DNA of 64,000 nt from NCBI RefSeq assembly GCF_014697545.1, contig NZ_JACJSA010000028.1, positions 24,580 to 88,579 of the forward strand, read 5' to 3'. The notes beneath the pieces are model-generated. The model saw only the letters and a list, made by a program, of their open reading frames with translations, was not told where the DNA came from and ran no database searches. Of the stretch, positions 49,190-58,734 are shown one piece after another. Source of the DNA: Oscillatoria sp. FACHB-1407 (GTDB taxonomy: Bacteria > Cyanobacteriota > Cyanobacteriia > Elainellales > Elainellaceae). The position numbers and the translations under genes were made by a program. Within the stretch, counting starts at the first letter, position 1. The number at the start of each line of letters is the position of its first letter.

Positions 49190-49987
49190 CTACCCTTGTT
49201 TCTCCGCTACATACAGATAAGTCTGGTAGGACAGTGGAACGAAGCCATCCTGCTGCCACTGCTGATGCAATCCCTGTAATCCGGCAATCAGTTGTTCGTA
49301 GGTAGCTCCGGTTTTGATGACGTAGGAGGCACTGGAGGCTAGTCCGATGAGCCCCTCCAAGCTGAGGGGATGTTTGTAGGGGAAGGTGTAGGTGCGAAAG
49401 TTTTGGAACAGCAGACTGTTGGCTAAAGCATTAGGGGATTTGCGATCGCGCCGTTCAAAAAAGCCCGCCTCTGAAGCGGCACTGACAAGATTGGTGTATT
49501 CCACCATCAGCGGATCACTGAGATCGCGATCGTTCCACATCAGAGCAACTCGTCCCCCCGGTTTGAGAATGCGGTGAAACTCGGCAAGCGTGGCGATCGG
49601 CTCAAACCAGTGAAAGGATTGACAGCAGGTGACTAAATCAACCGATTGGCTGGACAATCCGGTCGCTTCAGCAGTAGCATCATGGAACTTCACTCGTGGA
49701 TGAGGAGCAGCACTCTCGCGCATCGCGGCATTGGGTTCGATCGCCCACACGGTTGCACCCTGATCGGCTAACAGACGAGATGAAATACCAGTCCCCGCTC
49801 CGACATCCGCGATGATACATTGAGTGGGATCTGTCACACTATCAAATAGAGTGGCGATCGCTTCCTGAGGATAGCGGGGTCTGTACTTGGCATAGTCATC
49901 AGCCCGATCAGAAAAACGCTCTAACGGATTCTGGGTGTAGAGCGGCGGTACAGTGGCATTTGTATCGGTCGCATGTGTATCTGTCAT
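49190..49987 (-). CDS. Class I SAM-dependent methyltransferase
   Basis: A 265-residue protein with a Methyltransf_11-type Rossmann core: motif I IADVGAGTGISSRLLA, then VWAIEPN with the acidic ribose contact, and FHRILKPGGRVALMWND. A Cys-Cys-Gln-Ser-Phe-His stretch after the core is common in this subgroup. The start RFSDRADDYAKYRPRYP resembles uncharacterised methyltransferases acting on small molecules; the substrate is unknown. It is divergent from dnaK3. Confidence 0.9.
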   Translation of the reverse strand: MTDTHATDTNATVPPLYTQNPLERFSDRADDYAKYRPRYPQEAIATLFDSVTDPTQCIIADVGAGTGISSRLLADQGATVWAIEPNAAMRESAAPHPRVKFHDATAEATGLSSQSVDLVTCCQSFHWFEPIATLAEFHRILKPGGRVALMWNDRDLSDPLMVEYTNLVSAASEAGFFERRDRKSPNALANSLLFQNFRTYTFPYKHPLSLEGLIGLASSASYVIKTGATYEQLIAGLQGLHQQWQQDGFVPLSYQTYLYVAEKQG

Positions 49988-50120
49988 AGGGCACTCAATC
50001 GCTCAACATCCGTTGATTTTTTGCAGACGGATATCCGATCTGCTGAGGCTTACAACTGGCAAGATACAATAATCAACAAATGTTCTCAAATTTTTGGTAA
50101 GGCACGGAGCATTAGAGCGC

Positions 50121-52400
50121 ATGGGCAGAGTCGTTGGCATTGACTTGGGAACCACAAATTCAGTCGTTGCCGTGATGGAAGGCGGCAAACCCGTCGTCAT
50201 TGCTAACGCTGAGGGAATGCGGACGACCCCCTCTGTGGTGGCGTTTAGCAAAGATGGAGAGCAACTGGTGGGGCAAATGGCGCGACGACAAAGCGTGCTC
50301 AATCCCCAAAACACGTTTTACGCGGTGAAGCGATTTATCGGGCGACGTTATGCCGAACTCAGTCCCGAATCGAAACGAGTCCCTTACACCATTCGCAAAG
50401 ACGAAAACGGCAACGTCAAGCTCAAGTGCCCCCGATTGCAGCGAGAGTTTGCACCCGAAGAGATTTCGGCGATGGTGCTGCGCAAGCTGGCGGAGGAAGC
50501 CACCCGCTATTTAGGTGAGCCTGTGACTGGAGCGGTGATCACGGTTCCCGCCTATTTTAATGACACCCAACGACAAGCGACTCGTGATGCAGGGCGAATC
50601 GCGGGTTTAGAGGTGATGCGGGTGCTCAACGAACCAACAGCAGCCTCGCTGGCCTACGGACTCGATCGCGGCGAGAGTCAGACAGTATTGGTCTTTGACT
50701 TGGGTGGTGGCACCTTTGACGTTTCCATTTTGGATGTGGGCGACGGTGTATTCGAGGTCAAAGCGACCAGCGGCGACACCCAGTTGGGTGGAGCTGACTT
50801 TGATAAAAAGATTGTGGATTGGTTAGCAGAGCAGTTCCTAGAACAAGAGAATGTGGATCTGCGGCGCGATCGCCAATCGTTGCAACGGCTGATGGAAGCC
50901 GCTGAAAAAGCCAAGATTGAGCTATCGGGCGTGAGTGTGACGGACATTAATCTACCCTTCATCACCGCCACGGAAGATGGACCTAAGCACCTGGAAACGC
51001 GCCTGACGCGATCGCAGTTTGAGGGGTTATGTACCGATTTGGTCAGCCGATTACGCGCTCCTGTCAAGCAAGCACTCAACGACGCTAGCATGTCGCCCAG
51101 AGATATTGACGATGTCGTGTTAGTGGGCGGTGGCACCCGTATGCCGATGGTGAAGGAACTGGTGCGATCGCTGCTGGATCTGGAACCCGAAGAAAATGTG
51201 AATCCCGATGAAGTCGTGGCGATCGGGGCGGCGATTCAAGCTGGAATTTTGACGCAAGAAGTGCGCGATATTTTGTTGCTGGATGTCACACCGCTATCGG
51301 TAGGTCTGGAAACCATTGGCGGGGTGATGAAGAAGCTGATTCCCCGCAACACTACGATTCCAGTGCGGCGATCGGATATTTTCTCGACGTCGGAGAACAA
51401 CCAGACAGTCGTTGAGATCCACGTTGTCCAGGGCGAACGGGAAATGGCGGCTGATAACAAATCTCTGGGTCGCTTCAAACTCATGGGTATTCCCCCGGCT
51501 CCACGGGGTGTGCCTCAAGTGCTGGTGTCCTTCGATATCGATGCGAATGGTATTTTGCAGGTGACTGCTCTCGACAAAACCACGGGACGTGAGCAGGGCA
51601 TTACCGTCCAGGATGCCTCCACACTGAATGAAGCTGAAGTGCAACGGATGATTCGGGATGCTGAGAAAAACGCTCAGCAGGATCGAGAACGCCGCGAACG
51701 GGTGGAGAAACGCACTCGTGCTGAAGCGTTGACTTATCAAGCTGAACGGCAACTGCGAGAAGTTGCCCTCGACTTTGGCATGCAGTTTGCCAGCAGCTAT
51801 CGCCGCAAGATCGAGAATCTGATTCAAGAATTGCGAGCCGCTCTAGGGCGCAACGATGAGCGGGGCATTGATGTGGTAGAGGCAGATCTGCGGGATGCTC
51901 TCTACGAACTGCAACGCGAGGTATATCAGTTCAACAAGGAGGAAGAAGAGGAAAACGACTTCTTCGGCTCCATCAAGCGCACCTTGTTTGGCGATGATGA
52001 GGACGAACTGCCCTATCGCGACAGCCGCGATGATTGGGATCGGTCATACTCGCAGTCGTCCCGTCGTCCTTACTACGATAGCCGTTACGACGATGCCGAT
52101 CAGTTCTCTCAACGGGGAAATCGCCGTGACTACGATCGCCGTGACTACGACAAGCGCGACTATGACAATCGGGATACCTGGGACAACCGCGACAAGCGTG
52201 ACTATGATAGTCGCCCCGCCTATAATGATCGCGACTATGACAAGCGCGACTATGGCAATCGCCCTGCCTACGACAATCGCGATCGCTCTGGTCGTTATGA
52301 CGATCGCTCTGGTCGTTATGACGATCGTAGCCGCTACGACAACCGCACTCCCAACCGCTACAACGATGATTGGGATGACGACGATGACGATTGGCTCTAA
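50121..52400 (+). CDS. dnaK3: Chaperone DnaK, DnaK3-type with long disordered tail
   Basis: Hsp70 chaperone of 759 residues. The start [18 protein letters not shown], the [12 protein letters not shown] phosphate loop and LVGGGTRMP identify the ATPase domain; the substrate-binding domain runs to about 500 and the lid to about 600. From about 635 the sequence is rich in Asp, Arg, Tyr and Asn with repeats of RDYDKRDY and two exact RSGRYDD units. Length, tail and the adjacent dnaJ match the cyanobacterial DnaK3 group. The ATG at 50121 is used; the frame is open from a TTG at 50094. Confidence 0.93.
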   Translation: MGRVVGIDLGTTNSVVAVMEGGKPVVIANAEGMRTTPSVVAFSKDGEQLVGQMARRQSVLNPQNTFYAVKRFIGRRYAELSPESKRVPYTIRKDENGNVKLKCPRLQREFAPEEISAMVLRKLAEEATRYLGEPVTGAVITVPAYFNDTQRQATRDAGRIAGLEVMRVLNEPTAASLAYGLDRGESQTVLVFDLGGGTFDVSILDVGDGVFEVKATSGDTQLGGADFDKKIVDWLAEQFLEQENVDLRRDRQSLQRLMEAAEKAKIELSGVSVTDINLPFITATEDGPKHLETRLTRSQFEGLCTDLVSRLRAPVKQALNDASMSPRDIDDVVLVGGGTRMPMVKELVRSLLDLEPEENVNPDEVVAIGAAIQAGILTQEVRDILLLDVTPLSVGLETIGGVMKKLIPRNTTIPVRRSDIFSTSENNQTVVEIHVVQGEREMAADNKSLGRFKLMGIPPAPRGVPQVLVSFDIDANGILQVTALDKTTGREQGITVQDASTLNEAEVQRMIRDAEKNAQQDRERRERVEKRTRAEALTYQAERQLREVALDFGMQFASSYRRKIENLIQELRAALGRNDERGIDVVEADLRDALYELQREVYQFNKEEEEENDFFGSIKRTLFGDDEDELPYRDSRDDWDRSYSQSSRRPYYDSRYDDADQFSQRGNRRDYDRRDYDKRDYDNRDTWDNRDKRDYDSRPAYNDRDYDKRDYGNRPAYDNRDRSGRYDDRSGRYDDRSRYDNRTPNRYNDDWDDDDDDWL

Positions 52401-52407
52401 CCCACAA

Positions 52408-52555
52408 GGATGAAGGATGAGGGATAAAGTATAAAAGTAAAGCGAATAGTTTTAGTCTTAAAAATTCTCATTAATCCTTGCTACCCTTCATCCTGAATTC
52501 TTCATCCTTCTTTTCTTATCCTTCATCCTTTATCTTTTATCCCTTTTTCTCTGAC
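52408..52555. repeat. GGATGAAGGATGA / CATCCTTCATCC repeat region between dnaK3 and dnaJ
   Basis: The 159-base gap starts with a GGATGAAGGATGAGGGATAA run and ends with the complementary CATCCTTCATCCTTTATC type, so the two ends could pair. It is the same heptamer family seen near pdhB and argG. It sits between the dnaK3 stop and the dnaJ start and could affect transcription or folding of the mRNA. Confidence 0.7.
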
Positions 52556-52559
52556 TTGA

Positions 52560-53528
52560 ATGCAAAACTATCGGAACTACTACGCTATTCTCGGAGTTCC
52601 CAGAAGCGCAACTGTTGACGAAATCAAAAAAGCTTATCGCAAGCTGGCGCGACAGTTTCACCCTGATTTGAATCCTGGTGATAAAGAGGCAGAGGAAAAA
52701 TTTAAGGATGTGAGTGAGGCATACGAGGTTTTGTCTGACAGTAGTCGGCGATCGCAGTATGACCAGTTCAGCAGCTATTGGAATAAAGGCGGTTTTCAAG
52801 GGGGTAGTGCGGCTGCGGCTCCTCGTCCAAAAACCTGGACGAATCGCACGAACGGTAGCCGAGTGCCGATTGATGAGGTCGATTTTGGCGAGTTCTCTGA
52901 CTTCAATGCCTTTGTCGATCAACTGCTGAATCGAGGGGCTGGATCAAGTGCAGCCTCCAGTGACCCATATCGCCCTGGCACTACTAAAACAGCCTATACG
53001 GTGTCTCCCCGGACGGCTCCTAAGAATGCTGAAGCAAGGCTATCGGTGCCACTAGAGAAGGCTTATACCGGGGGACGAGAGCGAATTCGCTTAGAAGATG
53101 GGCGATCGCTGGAGGTCAACATGCCATCAGGAATGGTAACCGGGCAAAAGATTCGTCTGAAGGGACAGGGGGTTGCCGGAGGCGATCTGTACTTAAAAAT
53201 TGAAGTTGCATCCCACCCTTTCTTTAAGCTAGATGGAGCCGATATTTACTGCCAGGTGCCTGTCACTCCCAGTGAAGCGGTGCTGGGTGGACCGATTGAA
53301 GTCCCCACATTGGATGGTTTTGTCAAAATGATGATTCCTGCTGGTGTGCGACCTGGGCAAAAACTGCGGCTATCCGGGAAGGGCTATCCAATCGATGGTC
53401 AACAGGGCGACCAGATTGTAGAAATTCAGATTGCGCTGCCTCGCGATTTGACGTCTCAAGAACGCGACCTCTACGAAAAATTGCGGCAGATTGAGACGTT
53501 TGACCCACGCGCGAATCTTCCTGTTTAG
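52560..53528 (+). CDS. dnaJ: DnaJ-like chaperone (no zinc finger), partner of DnaK3
   Basis: A 322-residue J-protein. The J domain is at the N-terminus ([27 protein letters not shown] motif in [10 protein letters not shown]), followed by a Gly/Ser-rich linker and two C-terminal beta-barrel domains ([35 protein letters not shown]). The central CxxCxGxG zinc finger of DnaJ is missing, as in CbpA-type proteins. It follows dnaK3, as I recall for Synechocystis, and would stimulate its ATPase. Confidence 0.93.
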   Translation: MQNYRNYYAILGVPRSATVDEIKKAYRKLARQFHPDLNPGDKEAEEKFKDVSEAYEVLSDSSRRSQYDQFSSYWNKGGFQGGSAAAAPRPKTWTNRTNGSRVPIDEVDFGEFSDFNAFVDQLLNRGAGSSAASSDPYRPGTTKTAYTVSPRTAPKNAEARLSVPLEKAYTGGRERIRLEDGRSLEVNMPSGMVTGQKIRLKGQGVAGGDLYLKIEVASHPFFKLDGADIYCQVPVTPSEAVLGGPIEVPTLDGFVKMMIPAGVRPGQKLRLSGKGYPIDGQQGDQIVEIQIALPRDLTSQERDLYEKLRQIETFDPRANLPV

Positions 53529-53820
53529 TCTGTTTGAGGAAACGATGGGGCGATCGCCCCGCATAACTTTCTACGTAGTTTCTCGGTTCAGGCACAACAA
53601 GTTTTCATGAACATCGCTGAAAACGCCTTTTTGGGTCGATCCCAATGAAGATAATGTAAAACCCGATACTTTCTGAGGACATCTACTGAGCCTCCGCTCT
53701 AACATAGCAGGTATAGAGAGCACTGCTGAATCTCGTGCTATTACGGCTTAGACCAGCTCCAGGCGTTTAGCACCAGGCAAAGACAACACCAGACAGCGCA
53801 CATTATTTAACGAGGCGAAT

Positions 53821-54594
53821 ATGAAACTTAAGCACATTTCCGCATGTGCCAGTGTTTTGGCTGGCAGTATTTTGGCATCGTTGACAGTTCCTGCGCAGGC
53901 AGCAACCTTTACCCAGTTCAACTTCGACACCAATCGCACTGGAAACAACCCAAAAGGTAATATCACGCTGAATTCAGTGACGTTTGGAAGTTCTACAGTT
54001 AGCAACTTTATTCTGGTCAGTGGTGTAGAAAACTTCGTCAACGAAAACTGGACAGGTGGAGATACTGGAGCCGCTAGTTCTGAGCGTGGTGACAATGCCA
54101 CCGGAGTGAAAGCAGAAGCTCCAACCAGTGCACAAGTGGCTACCAGCTTGGGTAACTTGAACCTCAACAATATCATCGACACTGAAGATAACGGTGCCTT
54201 CAGTATGGAAGTGCGTTTGGCAAGTGCAGCCAATCACTTTTTCTTCTGGGAACGGGGCATGAACAGCCGTTTGATGGTGGAAGCATTGGATCAAAACGGA
54301 GTTGTTTTAGCAACCACGATTTTAGATAGCCGTCGTTCTCAATATGCAGGCTATAGCATTGACACTACTGAGATTAGTGGCAGCCAAGCTGTTGGATCAA
54401 TGGGCTTAAAACTGGATGCTCATAGCGATCGCCTGCGTCTGACCAGTTTTGATAGAGGTACTCTGGGCAACTTCAATGGTCCTGACTTCAAAGTCACAGC
54501 TGCGCATGTTCCTGAACCCGCTAGCTTAGCTGGATTAGGCTTGGTAGCTGGGGCGATCGCTACCCTCCGTCGCCGCTCCAACAAACAAGCGTAA
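53821..54594 (+). CDS. PEP-CTERM surface protein, XDP2-like
   Basis: A 257-residue exported protein. A signal peptide (residues 1-27, MKLKHISACASVLAGS start, cleavage after AQA) leads a beta-rich body, which includes IIDTEDNGAFSMEV, FFFWERGMNSRLMVEALD, and SSIDTTEI-like segments, and the C-terminus is a PEP-CTERM signal: VPEPASLAGLGL, a hydrophobic stretch and TLRRR. Such signals are processed by exosortase. The body resembles the exosortase-dependent protein XDP2 as I recall it. No exosortase gene is in the window. GAGG lies six bases before the ATG. Confidence 0.85.
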   Translation: MKLKHISACASVLAGSILASLTVPAQAATFTQFNFDTNRTGNNPKGNITLNSVTFGSSTVSNFILVSGVENFVNENWTGGDTGAASSERGDNATGVKAEAPTSAQVATSLGNLNLNNIIDTEDNGAFSMEVRLASAANHFFFWERGMNSRLMVEALDQNGVVLATTILDSRRSQYAGYSIDTTEISGSQAVGSMGLKLDAHSDRLRLTSFDRGTLGNFNGPDFKVTAAHVPEPASLAGLGLVAGAIATLRRRSNKQA

Positions 54595-54641
54595 TCCTCC
54601 GTCGTTCACCACTATTCAACTTCTAGTTGAAGCTTGCAATC

Positions 54642-54682
54642 AATTCCCAGATTCCTCGTGAATCTGGGAATTTGTGTTTTAG
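54642..54682 (+). terminator. Terminator of the PEP-CTERM gene
   Basis: AATTCCCAGATTC and GAATCTGGGAATT form a perfect 13-pair stem with a 5-base loop (54642-54672), followed by TGTGTTTT. It lies 47 bases after the stop. A CCCCACTCCCCACTCCCC repeat follows. Confidence 0.85.
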
Positions 54683-54849
54683 CCCCCACTCCCCACTCCC
54701 CTTATAAAAGTCACCTTTTCTCTGTGAATGTGCTCGCTTCTGAGAAGAATATGGGAAATCTACGGAGGTTGATGTTTGTAAAGTTCTGCTAGAAGTGCTT
54801 AGGTTGAGGTAGTGCCCTCGCTTGCACTGACTTTAGTAGAGGGACAACT

Positions 54850-57429
54850 ATGGATGATTCATTGAAGTCGTCTCAGTCAGACGCATCTGCCGCAAACACT
54901 AACTCAGGGAAAGAGCCTTCACTGGAGGCGGGGTTAGCTGCGTTGAAGCGCAAAGATTACCCTACAGCGATCGCCCTATTGCAAGCGATCGCCCAAACGA
55001 GCACAGATAAACCCACTGCAACAAAGGCTCAGATGAGCCTGGTCATGGCGTATGAGCGCAGCGGCGATTTAAGTGGGGCGATCGCCCTCTCACAAACCTT
55101 AAGCAAAAGCTCAAATCGGCAGGTGCGGCTTTGGGCAATGCGCATGATGGATGAGTTGGTGCAGCGTCAGGGAGCCGAACTCGCAGCCTCCTCAGCAGTG
55201 CCTGTTGAACCCTCTGAGCAGGATGAGGTCGATGAGACAGGATTCACACCGCTCAACACTTCTCTTCAGAATGGAGTTAGAACGACTCTGCAAGCTGAAA
55301 ACGATCCAATAACAGAGGAGGGTGGTCAGGCGGATGAAAGTGGATTTGTTCCCCTCAATTCAGCAGCGAACCTCAATGACATTCGCCCTTCTCTACCCAC
55401 AATTAGCTCGGAGGATGAAAGCGGATTTGTGCCCCTAACCGGGGAAAACTTACCCCTGGAGGAATCGCGTCCAATGGTCAGCGAAGAATTGGCAGAGACA
55501 AGCCAGCGATCGCCCGACCCTAACCTACCTCTTACACCTGAGAGCACTCCCATTCCAGCGGAAACCCTGGCATCAACCAGTGACACTCCATCAGAAGCCC
55601 CTCAAATGCCTCTGGTGCCTGCAATGGCATCTGTACCCCCTGACTCGCCTGACTCTGCCAGTGAGCATTGGCGGCAGGCGGGACGAGCGTCTAAATGGGG
55701 GTCGCTTGGCTCAGTAGATCTGGCAAAACTGTGGGCGGTTGAAGCGGCAACGGTAGTTGTGCTGGTTCTGGTTGTACGGGCATTGCTGCAAGTGGCGATC
55801 AGCCTCTGGAATATCGCCGTGGTCGAGTTTCGCGGGATCGTTGACCTGCGTGAACATGTCATTTACGCTGATCCACTGTGGCTCGTGCTGCTTGTCCTGG
55901 GAGTATTGTTTATTGTTTCTCCCTGGTTGATGGATGGCATCCTGAGGCTTTCCTATCGGGCTAGACCTTTAACTGTCGATGAGCTAGCGACCTCTAGCCC
56001 AGAGGCGGTTCGGGTGCTCAAACGGATTTGCAACCAACGCCGCTATCCTATGCCGTCGCTGAGCATTTTGCCCATTCCCGCTCCGGTTGCGTTCACCTAT
56101 GGCGTTTTACCACAAAACACCCGCATGGTGATCAGCCGAGGATTACTACAACAGCTGAGTGACGATGAGATTGCCACGATTGTCATTGGGGAATTTGGGC
56201 ATGTTACCTATTGGAATGTGGGAGTGATGTCCTGGGTGGCTCTCGTTGCACAGCTGCCTTACCAACTGTATTGGATAGTTTCAACTTGGGGCGATCGCCA
56301 ACGCCTTCCATTGCTCAAAGCCATTGCGGTTGGAGTTGCCTCGATTGCCTACGGGCTATTTTGGGTAGTTCGGTGGACAGGGCTTTGCCTGTCTCGACTC
56401 AGAGTTTATTACAGCGATCGCGCTGCCAGTGAAGTGACTGGTAACCCCAACGGGTTGACCCGTGCGCTACTGAAGATTGTCATTGGCGTTGCGGCTGACA
56501 TTCAGCGTCAAGGGTCTACCAGTGCCTTGCTCCAGAGTTTTGATGTGTTGACCCCGGTGGGCTATCAAACGGCTCTGACATTGGGCAGCACCCACCCTCA
56601 CGCCTCATGGGAGCAGTTGTTGATGTGGGATTGGATGAATCCCTACCGCCACTGGTTAGCCATCAACAACAGCCATCCCCCGATGGGCGATCGCCTGAAA
56701 CAATTAGCCAACTATGCTCGTCGCTGGCGACTGGCAACTGAACTTGACTTACCTGCATCTTCCTCCACGTCTCGTGCGGCTGGGCAAACTAAGCGATTCT
56801 GGTTACAGATTGCTCCTTTTGTGGGGATGTTGATAGGTCTGAGCATTGCAACTTGCCTCTGGCTTATAGGGACGATCGCTGCCACAGTTGGCTGGGTAGA
56901 GTTAATTTGGCTGACGAGTGATCAGTCGATTTGGTGGGGATTTGTTTTATTAGGGCTAAGCATCGGCACAATCCTTCGGATTAACCCCCTCTTTCCAGAT
57001 CTCAAACCCTCAACTGTACAAGTTGATCCAGCGTTGTCCGCCCTCTTATCAGCCCCTAATGCTCTTCCTACTGACAGCCACCCCATTCGCGTACGGGGCA
57101 CTCTAATAGGGCGATCGGGCATCGGCAACATCCTGACCCAAGATTTAATCCTCCAAACCGAAACAGGGTGTGTGCGGTTGCACTACATGCCCCTGTTAGG
57201 ACCGATGGGGCACATATTGCCCCAACCCCTTCGTCCCAGTCGATTTGTCAAAACCCCCGTCACTGTCACAGGTTGGTTTCGTCGTGGGGCAACTCCCTGG
57301 ATTGACGTAGAAATCATGCAAGCTCAGCGGGGGGCAAAACTGCAAGCCGCTCACCCCTGGTGGTCTACCCTTTTGGGATTGGTGACTGCTGTTTTGGGGG
57401 CTTATATCATCTTTCGGGGTGGAGGCTGA
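54850..57429 (+). CDS. M48 (HtpX)-like membrane protein with degenerate zinc site
   Basis: An 859-residue multi-pass protein. Residues about 24-115 look like TPR helices, 120-290 are acidic and disordered with three copies of DE[ST]GF[VT]PL (from 128, 162 and 189), two transmembrane helices lie near 298-320 and 345-365, then the M48-like domain and more helices. The zinc motif HExxH reads GEFGH (447-451), and the later ligand region SRLRVYYSD has Val519 where HtpX-type enzymes have Glu. Two of three zinc ligands are therefore missing, so proteolysis is doubtful. It probably acts as a binding or scaffold protein (inference). Confidence 0.82.
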   Translation: MDDSLKSSQSDASAANTNSGKEPSLEAGLAALKRKDYPTAIALLQAIAQTSTDKPTATKAQMSLVMAYERSGDLSGAIALSQTLSKSSNRQVRLWAMRMMDELVQRQGAELAASSAVPVEPSEQDEVDETGFTPLNTSLQNGVRTTLQAENDPITEEGGQADESGFVPLNSAANLNDIRPSLPTISSEDESGFVPLTGENLPLEESRPMVSEELAETSQRSPDPNLPLTPESTPIPAETLASTSDTPSEAPQMPLVPAMASVPPDSPDSASEHWRQAGRASKWGSLGSVDLAKLWAVEAATVVVLVLVVRALLQVAISLWNIAVVEFRGIVDLREHVIYADPLWLVLLVLGVLFIVSPWLMDGILRLSYRARPLTVDELATSSPEAVRVLKRICNQRRYPMPSLSILPIPAPVAFTYGVLPQNTRMVISRGLLQQLSDDEIATIVIGEFGHVTYWNVGVMSWVALVAQLPYQLYWIVSTWGDRQRLPLLKAIAVGVASIAYGLFWVVRWTGLCLSRLRVYYSDRAASEVTGNPNGLTRALLKIVIGVAADIQRQGSTSALLQSFDVLTPVGYQTALTLGSTHPHASWEQLLMWDWMNPYRHWLAINNSHPPMGDRLKQLANYARRWRLATELDLPASSSTSRAAGQTKRFWLQIAPFVGMLIGLSIATCLWLIGTIAATVGWVELIWLTSDQSIWWGFVLLGLSIGTILRINPLFPDLKPSTVQVDPALSALLSAPNALPTDSHPIRVRGTLIGRSGIGNILTQDLILQTETGCVRLHYMPLLGPMGHILPQPLRPSRFVKTPVTVTGWFRRGATPWIDVEIMQAQRGAKLQAAHPWWSTLLGLVTAVLGAYIIFRGGG

Positions 57430-58272
57430 CAGGGCAGGTTTCGCCGGTCACACTGATTGCAGTAGTTCTGTAGCCTCTTTAGATCCTCAGGTGAGTTTGA
57501 TCATGCCAAACCTGTGCAGGATTTTGCCATGTTTTCAAGTCAGCTTGACATCCGTTCGCTGATGCTCGTCCTCGGCTCAAACCCAGATGCTGGGACAGCT
57601 TCCTGAATTGCCTCCGCCCGATCGAATGTGGACTGCATAGGGGTAGACCAAGGGAATGCATAGATATTTGTAAATATTTGTTGCGTTACTCACTTTTTGA
57701 TGTTACTTTTCTTAATAAGAACCAAATTTACTTGGGCATGAGCTGTACTTCTGGCATGACTTTGATGGCTGACGTGGCTCTCGTGCCTCGGTATCGGGTT
57801 TTCCTCCCAACACAGCATAGGTATTGCCAGCCTTGAATTGAGGCTGGCTTTTATTTCACTTGCCTCGTCAGTAAGAATCAGTAAGAATTGGTGGTTGATT
57901 TACAACGGAAATCTTAACTTTGTGCGATCGCCGAGTCTTCCCGCGTGATACCTTAGTGAATGGCGTAACAATGTTGAATCCGCAGAACCACCCTGAAATG
58001 TTTAACTATCATTGTCAGGTGTCCTCAAGTTATTGAATAAACGGTTGGATTAAAGCAGATTTCACCCTTGAGCATGAAGTGTTGCCAAAAGCTATTTCTT
58101 AGCATTAATAGGTTGTATCGCTTTAACAGACGTCGTTAAAGTTGGGTTACGAGTTACGTTTTTGGTTCTGAAGTTTCTCATGAATGTTTCTTTAATTAAT
58201 AACCAACTTAAAAGCGACACTTGTAAATGTAAGTGAGTTTGTCCGAGCCAACGTCTGGAGGTATCTTCTCTC
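57430..58272. other. Intergenic region with a possible small RNA
   Basis: An 843-base gap. The left 300 bases show nothing clear. A rho-independent terminator lies at 57826-57856 and may end a small RNA (separate entry). The right half is A+T-rich and likely carries the promoter and leader of the RNA-binding-protein gene. Confidence 0.5.
57720..57856 (+). ncRNA. Candidate small RNA ending in a rho-independent terminator
   Basis: GCCAGCCT (57826-57833), a 7-base loop and AGGCTGGC (57841-57848) followed by TTTTATTT form a good terminator, yet no gene ends nearby: the M48-like gene stops 397 bases earlier. The sequence before it includes CGGGTTTTCCTCCCAACA, an unpaired C-rich stretch that resembles, from memory, the conserved part of Yfr2/cyano-1 RNAs. 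The 5' end and promoter are not visible, so the left boundary is a guess. Confidence 0.4.
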
Positions 58273-58734
58273 ATGTCTATCCGTCTTTACGTGGGTAACT
58301 TACCAAAAGAGCTTGAAAAGCAGGAGCTACAAGCTGTTTTTGCAGATTTTGATGAATCAGTTACCACTAAAATCATCACCGACCGTAAAACTGGCAAGTG
58401 CCGGGGGTTTGGGTTTGTCACGGTCAAGAGTGATGAACAGGCAGACCAGTTGATCGAAAAGTTCAACGGGTTCATGTTTAAAGATCAACCCCTCAAAATT
58501 GAAAAAGCACTGCCCCGTTCTAAGGGAAGTGAAGATGAGCAACAACAATCGCCCGCGGCAAGCAGTCCAGCGGCAAGTTCATCCTCCAATAATCGCAAGA
58601 AGGGTGGCGGTAACAACAAGTCTAAGAAGACAACCACTGTTACTGATTCTGAGGCAGTTCAACCCGATCCTCGTTGGGCACAAGAGCTAGAAAAGCTAAA
58701 GCAGTTATTAGCTGCTCAGACTGCAAACTCTTGA
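58273..58734 (+). CDS. RRM-type RNA-binding protein, Rbp3-like
   Basis: A 153-residue protein with one RNA recognition motif: RNP2 LYVGNL near residue 5 and RNP1 CRGFGFVTV near 43. After it come a Gln/Ser/Ala-rich low-complexity linker, a Lys/Asn-rich patch and a conserved-looking helical end (DPRWAQELEKLKQLLAAQT). Length and this end resemble Rbp3 of Synechocystis, which helps localise photosystem mRNAs at thylakoids; the match is from memory. The A+T-rich upstream gap suggests a long leader, common in cold-responsive rbp genes. Confidence 0.88.
   Translation: MSIRLYVGNLPKELEKQELQAVFADFDESVTTKIITDRKTGKCRGFGFVTVKSDEQADQLIEKFNGFMFKDQPLKIEKALPRSKGSEDEQQQSPAASSPAASSSSNNRKKGGGNNKSKKTTTVTDSEAVQPDPRWAQELEKLKQLLAAQTANS

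Noticed and set aside
51895..52413. 172-codon frame overlapping the dnaK3 tail in another frame
   Set aside because: Its Thr/Ile/Met-rich repeats mirror the RDYD tail repeats; there is no independent coding evidence.
57479..57661. Minus-strand 60-codon frame
   Set aside because: Short, no ribosome site and no recognisable sequence pattern.
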